Of a stretch of 9,884 bases of DNA, positions 1 through 5,513 are shown one piece after another. This DNA is from JAOACQ01 sp049968515 (GTDB lineage: Bacteria; Spirochaetota; Brevinematia; Brevinematales; JAOACQ01). The position numbers were made by a program, and so were the translations under genes. The stretch lies in the NCBI GenBank assembly GCA_049968515.1, contig JBMFQR010000046.1, positions 1 through 9,884 of the forward strand, in the 5' to 3' direction. Position 1 is the stretch's first letter. Each line of letters begins with the position of its first letter. The notes beneath the pieces were generated by a model. The model did not search any database and was not told the origin of the DNA. It was given only the letters and a program-made list of their open reading frames with translations.

Positions 1-7
1 TATCCTA

Positions 8-45
8 CCCTCCGATAAAAATTTAATCCATTTCCTATCGGAAGG
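8..45 (-). promoter_or_regulatory. SD-sequestering leader hairpin of a leftward gene beyond the left edge
   Basis: Read on the minus strand, CCTTCCGATA (45-36) pairs with TATCGGAGGG (17-8) over 10 bp with a single U-G wobble. The 18-base loop contains two GGA triplets. The 3' arm contains the SD GGAGGG, and only seven bases (TAGGATA) remain before the window ends, so a start codon should lie at or just past the edge. An SD in a stem with GGA motifs in the loop is the layout of CsrA-regulated leaders such as that of flagellin (hag) in Bacillus. The link to CsrA or flagellin is inference, because the gene itself is not visible. Confidence 0.6.
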
Positions 46-90
46 TTAAATCTTTTTTCACTATAATATAGTAATCTTAAATGTGGTTTA

Positions 91-118
91 ATTATAACAG
101 AATTTGAGTTAAAGTCAA
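91..118 (-). promoter_or_regulatory. Sigma-70-type promoter, leftward
   Basis: The minus strand shows TTGACT (118-113), a 16-base spacer and TATAAT (96-91). A TG one base before the -10 makes it an extended -10 element as well. Transcription would start near 84 and run leftward through the hairpin at 8-45 into the gene beyond the edge, giving a leader of about 84 bases. A second possible start is discussed in the findings: a sigma-28-like TGAA-N14-TCCGATAG at 60-35. Confidence 0.7.
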
Positions 119-128
119 GGAATAAAAT

Positions 129-156
129 AAAAACTCCCTCCTGTTTAAGAGTTTTA
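129..156 (-). terminator. Terminator-like hairpin in the left intergenic region
   Basis: AAAACTC (130-136) is complementary to GAGTTTT (149-155). On the minus strand the stem extends to about 9 bp with two G-U pairs, has an 8-base loop, and is followed by a T-rich run (TATTTTATT). On the plus strand it is also followed by a T-rich stretch, so it could work both ways. No gene in the window obviously needs it. It may end a small RNA, or insulate the leftward promoter that follows directly. Confidence 0.35.
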
Positions 157-291
157 TTATATTTTTATAAACGTGTCGTCCACGCCTATCGGATTGGACC
201 TGAAAATAAAAAATTTTTCAAAAGAATAGAAATGGTCTGAAGAAAAGTTTTATAAAAAAATTTTTTACCCATCCCATTGAAAGCAAAAATA

Positions 292-300
292 TGTTATAAT
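292..300 (+). promoter_or_regulatory. Extended -10 promoter of the alcohol dehydrogenase gene
   Basis: TGTTATAAT is a perfect extended -10 element (TGnTATAAT). No good -35 lies 16-18 bases upstream; TTGAAA at 277-282 is only 12 bases away. This fits an extended -10 promoter that does not depend on a -35. Transcription would begin near 307, giving a leader of about 23 bases that holds the SD GGAG at 319-322, seven bases before the ATG. Confidence 0.55.
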
Positions 301-329
301 AACTTAAGAAAATTTTCTGGAGAAAAACT

Positions 330-1370
330 ATGAAAGCAATGCTGATTAATCAAGTAACTTCTCTATCGGAAAATAAAAATCCTCTTATTCTCAAGAATAT
401 AAAAGAGCCTTCTCCTGAAGAAAATGAGATTTTAATTAAAGTTTATGCCTGTGGAGTATGTCATACAGAGATTGATGAAATAGAGGGCAGGGCAACGCCT
501 TCATTTTTACCGATTATCCCCGGACATCAGATTATTGGCATTGTTGTGGAAAAGGGGAAAGCTGTAACCAGATTTAAGATAGGCGATCTGGCGGGAGTAG
601 GCTGGATATATTCCTCCTGCGGAAAATGTGAATTCTGCAAGAGCGGGCTTGAAAATCTGTGCTCTGAGTTTAAAGCCACAGGTCTTGATGCAAATGGTGG
701 ATATGCGGAGTATATAAAAATAAATGAAAATTTCGCAATACCAATTTCCGAAGAATTAAAAAAAGAAGACATACCATATCTGGCACCCCTTTTGTGTGCC
801 GGGGCAATAGGTTTTAGGTCTATGAGACTATCAAATTTAAAGAATAACTCAAGACTCGGGCTTTCTGGCTTTGGTGGCTCTGCCCATCTTGTTTTGAAGA
901 TGTCAAAGTATAAATTTCCGGATATTAAAACATACGTATTTGCAAGAAGTGAGAGTGAAAGAAGGTTTGCTATTGAGCTTGGAGCAGATTGGGCTGGAGA
1001 TTTTTCGGATTCACCACCTGAAAAACTCGATGCTATAATTGACACTACGCCAGTATGGACACCTATAATTGAATCATTAAGAAACATTAAACCGGGTGGA
1101 AAACTTGTAATTAATGCCATCAGAAAAGAGGAAATAGATAAGGATTCCATTAAGAATATTGATTATCCATTGCATCTCTGGAAGGAAAAAGAAATAAAAA
1201 GTGTTGCCAATGTTACAAGATACGATATAGAAGAGTGTCTGAAACTCTGTTCGATAGCAAAAATCAAACCAGAAATCCAAACATTCAAGCTTGAAGAAGC
1301 AAACAAAGCCATTTTAGAACTCAAAGAAAGGAAAATAAGAGGTTCAAAGGTCCTCGTCATTTCAAGATGA
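330..1370 (+). CDS. Zinc-dependent alcohol dehydrogenase (MDR superfamily)
   Basis: A cytosolic medium-chain NAD(P)-dependent alcohol dehydrogenase of 346 residues, the usual family length. It should interconvert alcohols and aldehydes; the substrate is not readable. Predicted catalytic zinc ligands are Cys41 (in CGVCHTE), His66 (PGHQ) and Cys156 (LLCAGAI). Four cysteines of the structural zinc lobe, Cys97, Cys100, Cys103 and Cys111, are all present. The nucleotide fold shows the glycine-rich GFGGSAH at 180-186, and LGADWAGD follows at 217-224. These segments resemble the zinc-binding ADH subfamily I recall as TIGR02822 (AdhA-like). The usual GHE is GHQ here. The ATG has GGAG seven bases upstream. 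It is monocistronic, with its own extended -10 promoter, and converges on the DUF763 gene 26 bp away. Confidence 0.9.
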   Translation: MKAMLINQVTSLSENKNPLILKNIKEPSPEENEILIKVYACGVCHTEIDEIEGRATPSFLPIIPGHQIIGIVVEKGKAVTRFKIGDLAGVGWIYSSCGKCEFCKSGLENLCSEFKATGLDANGGYAEYIKINENFAIPISEELKKEDIPYLAPLLCAGAIGFRSMRLSNLKNNSRLGLSGFGGSAHLVLKMSKYKFPDIKTYVFARSESERRFAIELGADWAGDFSDSPPEKLDAIIDTTPVWTPIIESLRNIKPGGKLVINAIRKEEIDKDSIKNIDYPLHLWKEKEIKSVANVTRYDIEECLKLCSIAKIKPEIQTFKLEEANKAILELKERKIRGSKVLVISR

Positions 1371-1396
1371 GAATAAAATTAGCTTTTAAAGCCAAT
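1371..1396 (-). terminator. Terminator of the DUF763 operon in the convergent gap
   Basis: On the minus strand ATTGGCT and AGCTAAT form a 7-position stem with one mismatch around a TTTAA-type loop. It is followed by TTTTATTC just after the DUF763 stop codon. The run of T lies on the leftward side, so it serves the leftward operon. The stem is short and AT-rich, so it is only moderately convincing. No separate terminator for the dehydrogenase gene was seen. Confidence 0.4.
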
Positions 1397-2560
1397 CTAA
1401 TCAAAAACTGTCTTTCCCTTATTCGATGGGGTTTCTTTTCTCTCCTTATCTACAACCTTATTAAAGTCAGCTTCGGGAGAAAATCTCTCTTCAACCTTGA
1501 GATAAATCTTATAAAGTCTCCTCAAACACTCAAGCTTTTCAGACCTGTCTAATTTTGCTTTCTCCACAGCCTCCTTGAGAATAGAAATAGTCTCATCATA
1601 GATTTTTAGTGGCACAGGGAATGGATGCCCATCTTTCCCTCCGTGAGCAAATGAATATCTTGCAGGATCAGAAAATCTCGATGGTGTGCCAAAAATTACC
1701 TCACTTACAAGAACAAGGGACTGGAGAGTTCTTGGACCCACACCGGGTATAAGCAGAAAGGAGCAAAAATCACTCACTGGCTCGTAATATGCAGTTGTGA
1801 GTACTGCCCCAAGCCTTTTCAGGTTTACATCAGCTGGCTTTATATTATGTCTTGCAGGCAGGGTAATTTTTGCTACCTCCTGAAGAGTTTTTTCTGGCTT
1901 TTCTTTGGAAATTTGTAGTATTGCATCCTTTGTGGGTCTTGAAAGCTTATCGGTAAGATTCAATATCATCCCCTGATTTTCCCCAACAACACCTGTGTGA
2001 GGTTCCTCGTCAAAAGCAACAATGTTGCTTGAAAGCCAGTGATAACGTCTGGCCATTTTTGTGTCAGTATTCATGCCCTGCTGAATTACAACCCATTCTC
2101 CCTCATCGGAAAGAATAAAATTGTGTAGATACAGTTGAAATCCATCCTGAATTGCCGTGTTATCAATTTTGGCAGTTAATTTGCTTGCTCTGACAAGCTT
2201 TTCTCCATCAAGCCCGGTCTTTTCAGAAATTAAAAGAAGCTCATCCGGTGTATTTCTTGAATACTTTCCTCTTCCACCACAAATATATATACCAAGCTCT
2301 TTTGAAACTGGCTGGATGGCTCTTTTAAGTGCACCCATCACAGAGGTTGTAATGCCGGATGAATGCCAGTCCATACCCATAACGCATCCGAGAGATTGAA
2401 ACCAAAGCGGGTCACTAAATCGTCTTAGAACCTCACTCTTTCCATAGTATGAAACAAGTGCCTCAACAATATACCTTCCCAGTCTTGACATTCTTTCATA
2501 AAGCCATTTTGGAACAGAGCCATAATGGAGGGGAAGGTCTGTAGAACCAGTCTTCTTCAT
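1397..2560 (-). CDS. DUF763 family protein
   Basis: A 387-residue protein of the uncharacterised DUF763 family (PF05559 as I recall it). Recognition rests on the N-terminus MKKTGSTDLPLHYG and the downstream HNFILSDEGEWVVIQQGMN (about 146-164), RRYHWLS and FAHGGKDGHPFPVP (about 304-317). A segment at about 269-285, FLLIPGVGPRTLQSLVL, resembles a helix-hairpin-helix DNA-binding motif. The family has no function I know of; that motif hints at nucleic-acid binding (inference). The longer reading frame begins with TTG at 2578. I chose the ATG at 2560 because MKKTG matches the family's usual beginning and GAGG lies 12 bases upstream. It starts 4 bp after the stop of the 117-residue gene and should be cotranscribed with it. 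The charged C-terminal tail after about residue 365 looks disordered. Confidence 0.88.
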   Translation of the reverse strand: MKKTGSTDLPLHYGSVPKWLYERMSRLGRYIVEALVSYYGKSEVLRRFSDPLWFQSLGCVMGMDWHSSGITTSVMGALKRAIQPVSKELGIYICGGRGKYSRNTPDELLLISEKTGLDGEKLVRASKLTAKIDNTAIQDGFQLYLHNFILSDEGEWVVIQQGMNTDTKMARRYHWLSSNIVAFDEEPHTGVVGENQGMILNLTDKLSRPTKDAILQISKEKPEKTLQEVAKITLPARHNIKPADVNLKRLGAVLTTAYYEPVSDFCSFLLIPGVGPRTLQSLVLVSEVIFGTPSRFSDPARYSFAHGGKDGHPFPVPLKIYDETISILKEAVEKAKLDRSEKLECLRRLYKIYLKVEERFSPEADFNKVVDKERKETPSNKGKTVFD

Positions 2561-2564
2561 AAAA

Positions 2565-2918
2565 CTAATAAGCCTCAAGCTTCTTAATTACAAAATCAAC
2601 TACATTTCTATCTATATCTTTGCTTTCTTTTATAAACTTTTCGAGTACGACCGATTTCTGAAAAATTCCATCCGGTACAATGATGGGAGACCTTTTTATC
2701 TTTCCCGGATGCTCCCCTTCGTCAACACCTTGATGTGAAAAGCCATCCTTTTTTGTCCACAAAATTATCTTTTCATCCTCTGATTTGTTGTAACTCAACT
2801 GGAATTCAACTATTTCATTGCCATCATAAAACACAAAAAGGTCAAAATATTTGCTTGTAAACCATCTTCTCTTTTTTTCGCCCGGTATCTGTGAGATATG
2901 TTTTATTTCCTTTAGCAT
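2565..2918 (-). CDS. Conserved hypothetical protein, 117 residues
   Basis: A small soluble protein with no signal peptide or membrane segment. It contains QIPGEKKRRWFTSKYFDLFVFYD (10-32 region), an IVEFQLSYNK strand, DGFSHQGVDEGE, then SPIIVPDGIF and a C-terminal helix ending VVDFVIKKLEAY. I recall similar unnamed proteins in several bacterial phyla with the same RRWF, FQL-Y and IDxxVxxFV pattern, but no function. It is the first gene of a two-gene operon with DUF763, 4 bp apart, which suggests a shared role. The ATG is preceded by AAGGAGG, four bases away, a strong but closely spaced SD. That SD is the 3' arm of a predicted hairpin. A consensus-like promoter lies about 110 bases upstream. 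Confidence 0.75.
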   Translation of the reverse strand: MLKEIKHISQIPGEKKRRWFTSKYFDLFVFYDGNEIVEFQLSYNKSEDEKIILWTKKDGFSHQGVDEGEHPGKIKRSPIIVPDGIFQKSVVLEKFIKESKDIDRNVVDFVIKKLEAY

Positions 2919-2920
2919 TC

Positions 2921-2959
2921 AACCTCCTTTTTATTATTGAAATGATGTTAAGGGAGGTT
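2921..2959 (-). promoter_or_regulatory. SD-sequestering hairpin before the 117-residue gene
   Basis: In the leftward leader RNA, AACCTCC (2959-2953) is perfectly complementary to GGAGGTT (2927-2921), which contains the SD of the gene starting at 2918. Two further A-T pairs can form past a one-base bulge. The loop is about 25 bases. When folded, the SD would be unavailable, so translation may need an RNA-binding protein, heat or a coupled event to open it. The stem is read directly; its regulatory role is inference. Confidence 0.5.
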
Positions 2960-3002
2960 CATTTACTTTGCAGACAGATGGGGTTTACGATATTGTCTTA
3001 GA

Positions 3003-3050
3003 GAATGTGATAAACCCTCAAATCATTTATATAATAAAGCTATCACATTC
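3003..3050. repeat. Perfect 10-bp inverted repeat, operator-like
   Basis: GAATGTGATA (3003-3012) and TATCACATTC (3041-3050) are exact inverted copies with centres 38 bp apart. One arm sits in the spacer between the -35 and -10 of the leftward promoter (3031-3059). The other lies just past its predicted start near 3024. This is the position expected of a repressor-binding pair. Each arm contains TGTGA/TCACA, the half-site of CRP-type regulators, but the separation is far wider than the 6 bp CRP uses. Confidence 0.5.
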
Positions 3051-3059
3051 ATTTGTCAA
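3031..3059 (-). promoter_or_regulatory. Sigma-70-type promoter of the 117-residue gene and DUF763
   Basis: The minus strand carries a perfect -35 TTGACA (3059-3054), an optimal 17-base spacer and a -10 of TATTAT (3036-3031). It is the best-matching promoter in the window. The start near 3024 gives a leader of about 105 bases containing the SD hairpin. One arm of the inverted repeat at 3003-3050 overlaps the spacer, so the promoter is probably repressible. Confidence 0.75.
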
Positions 3060-3065
3060 GAATAT

Positions 3066-3094
3066 TTGAAAAAATATCTCTTTCATTTTAAAAT
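3066..3094 (+). promoter_or_regulatory. Sigma-70-type promoter of the sigma factor operon
   Basis: TTGAAA (3066-3071), a 17-base spacer and TAAAAT (3089-3094) each match the consensus at five of six positions. Transcription would start near 3101, leaving a leader of about 104 bases that contains the whole structured element at 3117-3196. No obvious ECF-type autoregulatory promoter (AAC-type -35) was seen upstream of the sigma gene, so autoregulation is not supported by what I can read. Confidence 0.55.
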
Positions 3095-3116
3095 AAGAAA
3101 GGTTTTTGATTTAGTA

Positions 3117-3196
3117 ATGTTTCATACAGGGTAATGATGCCTCTCAGCTTTGTAAACAGGTATGAAATGTAAAATCTATAAAAAAACTTTGAGAGG
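3117..3196 (+). promoter_or_regulatory. Pseudoknot-like leader of the sigma factor gene
   Basis: Two stems interleave. ATGTTTCATAC (3117-3127) pairs with GTATGAAATGT (3160-3170) over 11 bp, with two wobbles and a perfect 8-bp core. CCTCTCA (3140-3146), in the loop of that stem, pairs perfectly with TGAGAGG (3190-3196). The second partner is the SD of the sigma gene, eight bases before its TTG start. The order A-B-A'-B' is that of an H-type pseudoknot, and folding would hide the SD. It matches no riboswitch class I recognise. Complementarity is read directly; regulation by a ligand, protein or temperature is inference. Confidence 0.5.
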
Positions 3197-3204
3197 AATT
3201 AAAA

Positions 3205-3780
3205 TTGAATATTAAAAGTCTTACTGATGAACAGATAATATATAAACTTCAGGAAATAAGAAAAAGTGACGTAGAGGCCTTTAAATTTTACTTTGATGAA
3301 GTTTTTAATAGATATAAGAACCAGATTTTTAATCTTTGCAGGTACCATGGCTTACAGAATGACGATGCTTTTGATGTGATTCAGGAAACTTTTATAAAAT
3401 TGATTAAGTTTCTTCCCTCATTTGAAAAGGAATCTGCTTTTAAACCATGGTTTTTTAAGATAGTTCTTAACCTCGTAAGGGGTAAATACAACGAAATTAA
3501 GAAGCATAGATTTATTCATATTGAGGAAATTGATTCAACAAATCAAATTTTTGAAGAAAAAGATTTCGAAAAACTTCAAAACAAAGAGTATATAATAAGT
3601 ATATTAAATAGGATACCAAAGAAATTTAGGGATGTGATTCTCTTAAATATTTATGGAGAGCTTGAGCTTACAGAGATTGCTAAGATACTTGGCATTTCTT
3701 TAAGGCAGGTATATAACCGGCTTGAAAAGGGTTATCAAATGCTTAAGGAAATTTTTGGGGAGGATGGTGTTGAATTATAA
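3205..3780 (+). CDS. ECF-type RNA polymerase sigma factor
   Basis: A 191-residue sigma-70 family protein with the two-domain extracytoplasmic-function layout. Region 2 spans about 31-97: YKNQIFNLCRYHGL, then DDAFDVIQETFIKLIKFLPSF, then FKPWFFKIVLNLVRGKY, covering core binding and -10 recognition. A variable linker follows, then region 4 at about 131-183 with the helix-turn-helix LTEIAKILGISLRQVYNRLEK that reads the -35. It should direct RNA polymerase to a dedicated regulon. The start is a TTG with GAGAGG eight bases upstream; no ATG in frame gives a better fit. Its end overlaps the next gene by 11 bp, the usual arrangement of an ECF sigma factor with its anti-sigma factor. The SD is predicted to be buried in the leader structure. 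Confidence 0.93.
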   Translation: MNIKSLTDEQIIYKLQEIRKSDVEAFKFYFDEVFNRYKNQIFNLCRYHGLQNDDAFDVIQETFIKLIKFLPSFEKESAFKPWFFKIVLNLVRGKYNEIKKHRFIHIEEIDSTNQIFEEKDFEKLQNKEYIISILNRIPKKFRDVILLNIYGELELTEIAKILGISLRQVYNRLEKGYQMLKEIFGEDGVEL

Positions 3781-5506
3781 AAAGATTGAAGAGCTTTTAA
3801 GAAAGTCAAAGTTTAAGTTAACCGAAGAAGAATCCAGACTTATATTAAACAATATAATTAACTCTCTACCTGCTGAAGATATTGAAAGATATAATCAGAA
3901 GCCTTTATTTAAATTTTTCCTTGCAGGGGCTCTTTCATTCTGCTTCCTTTTAATAATAACCTCTTTTTACCTGTATTTTTCAAATCTTAAAATATCGGGA
4001 AGAGCTGAAAGGGTAGTTTTAGAGGAATTAAACTTAAAGAGAGAAATATATGTGAGAAATAAGCTGCTGAGGGAAGGTGACATTATTTCAACCCCTTCAA
4101 ATAAAACATATAGAATAAACATCAGAAATTTAGCAGAGTTAAAGATCTATGAAAATTCGAAAATAAAGTGTGTGTCATTTGAGGAAACAAATATTATCTT
4201 TGAAATATACAGCGGAAAGGCTTTTTTCAGTTGCCAGAAGAAAGAAAAGAGTTATTTTACTGTGAGAACCCCATCACTTGAAATTAAAGTAAAAGGTACC
4301 CGCTTTGAGGTAGAGGTAACCCCATCCCTGGAAACTGTTAGAGTGAGTGATGGTATAGTATCTGTAAGGATTCTGAAAGAAAACAGAACCATTGATGTTA
4401 AAGAGACAGAAATGTTTACATATTCTTTAAAATCAAAAGAGACTCCAAAAACTGTCCATCTTGAGAAAGAAGAACAAAACTCAAGTGCTGAAGTTAATAT
4501 TATATATCAAGAGTCCCAGGAAAAACAGAAAGTAAAAAAATCTGAGAGCGTAAACCAGAAAAAAGAAAAAGAGCTGATAGGATTAAATGAAAAAAGCTTT
4601 GTCCCCTTTGAAGATAAGGTGGTAACATATGATAAAAATACAGTCTATGTTTTTGCCACAGAAGGAAAGCTTATCCCAAAAACAAAAATAGATTTAGGAA
4701 ATATTGAAATAAAAAATGTAGTTATAGATAAGAAGATCTTATATATTACCTCTGAAAATGGTAGTATCTATGCCTACACCCTCGATGGCAAAAAGCTGTG
4801 GGAAAATAGTAGCACAGGTATTCCGGATTACACATTCAAACCAGTAATATATTCCAACCTGATTTATCTTTCAACTCTGGATAAGGGAATACAGGTTTTT
4901 GATCTTAAAGGCACGCTTATTGACACAATTACACCTGAAGTGAGGGGGACAGTTTATAATTCTATTATTGTACAGGAAAAATCACTTATCTACTTTACCA
5001 GAGATGGGTATGTTGGAAACTTTGATCTCTCTAGCAAAAAAAATGTGTGGAAGCTGCACTTTAATGAGACAACATTTTTTCCCCATGCAAGTAATGAAGA
5101 GATGCTTTTTGTATATCTAAGAAATGAAAACAGGCTTGTTGCAATAAAGACAGATAGTGGCAAGGTTTTATGGTCTTATTATTTTGGCAATAGTTTACAG
5201 GCAATTTCTATTTATATTTATGAGGACTTTGTCGTCTTTCCCTGTCTAGATCAGATTTTCATATTTAAGAAACTCACCGGAGAAAAAGAGAAAGAACTCA
5301 AGTTTGATTTTACCGTAAAACAGCTAATTACAGAAAAGAATAAAATATACATTCTAACTGATGACACCAGGGTTATACTCTTCAGTATACCTTCTTTGAT
5401 AAAGATTTATGAAAATAAGTTTGGCAAAAACATAATAAAGTTTTCACATCTTGATAAGAATATCTATCTCATTGGTGATGATTTCCTGCTCGAAGTCCCA
5501 AGGTAA
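3770..5506 (+). CDS. Membrane FecR-domain protein with PQQ-like beta-propeller, putative anti-sigma factor
   Basis: A 578-residue single-pass protein, probably controlling the sigma factor encoded just upstream. Residues 1-46 are a charged, helical cytoplasmic segment suited to sigma binding. One transmembrane helix lies at about 47-70. A FecR-like domain spans about 100-205 and contains YSGKAFF, FTVRTPSLEIKVKGTRFEVEV and the following VSDGIVSV. A Lys/Glu-rich linker (about 205-280) leads to about eight repeats of roughly 40 residues (near 282, 322, 362, 404, 445, 486, 524 and 562) with the PQQ-like pattern, for example IYAYTLDGKKLW and LVAIKTDSGKVLW. These should form an extracytoplasmic beta-propeller. 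The start is uncertain. The SD GGGGAGG (3757-3763) abuts an ATG at 3764 and lies six bases before TTG at 3770, so I prefer the TTG. Ligand and regulon are unknown. Confidence 0.82.
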   Translation: MNYKKIEELLRKSKFKLTEEESRLILNNIINSLPAEDIERYNQKPLFKFFLAGALSFCFLLIITSFYLYFSNLKISGRAERVVLEELNLKREIYVRNKLLREGDIISTPSNKTYRINIRNLAELKIYENSKIKCVSFEETNIIFEIYSGKAFFSCQKKEKSYFTVRTPSLEIKVKGTRFEVEVTPSLETVRVSDGIVSVRILKENRTIDVKETEMFTYSLKSKETPKTVHLEKEEQNSSAEVNIIYQESQEKQKVKKSESVNQKKEKELIGLNEKSFVPFEDKVVTYDKNTVYVFATEGKLIPKTKIDLGNIEIKNVVIDKKILYITSENGSIYAYTLDGKKLWENSSTGIPDYTFKPVIYSNLIYLSTLDKGIQVFDLKGTLIDTITPEVRGTVYNSIIVQEKSLIYFTRDGYVGNFDLSSKKNVWKLHFNETTFFPHASNEEMLFVYLRNENRLVAIKTDSGKVLWSYYFGNSLQAISIYIYEDFVVFPCLDQIFIFKKLTGEKEKELKFDFTVKQLITEKNKIYILTDDTRVILFSIPSLIKIYENKFGKNIIKFSHLDKNIYLIGDDFLLEVPR

Positions 5507-5513
5507 TTTCTTA

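Noticed and set aside
313..326. Small stem TTTTC/GAAAA with GGA in a four-base loop at the SD of the dehydrogenase gene.
   Set aside because: Five A/U-rich pairs are too weak, and such stems arise easily in this AT-rich DNA. It is not counted with the three stronger SD hairpins.
527..1360. Long open frames on the minus strand inside the dehydrogenase gene (207, 67 and 65 codons).
   Set aside because: They are antisense to a clearly coding zinc dehydrogenase, have no SD and show no recognisable motif.
2157..2399. Plus-strand frame of 80 codons inside the DUF763 gene, and a 61-codon plus-strand frame at 1367-1552.
   Set aside because: Both overlap conserved DUF763 coding sequence on the other strand and lack recognisable motifs.
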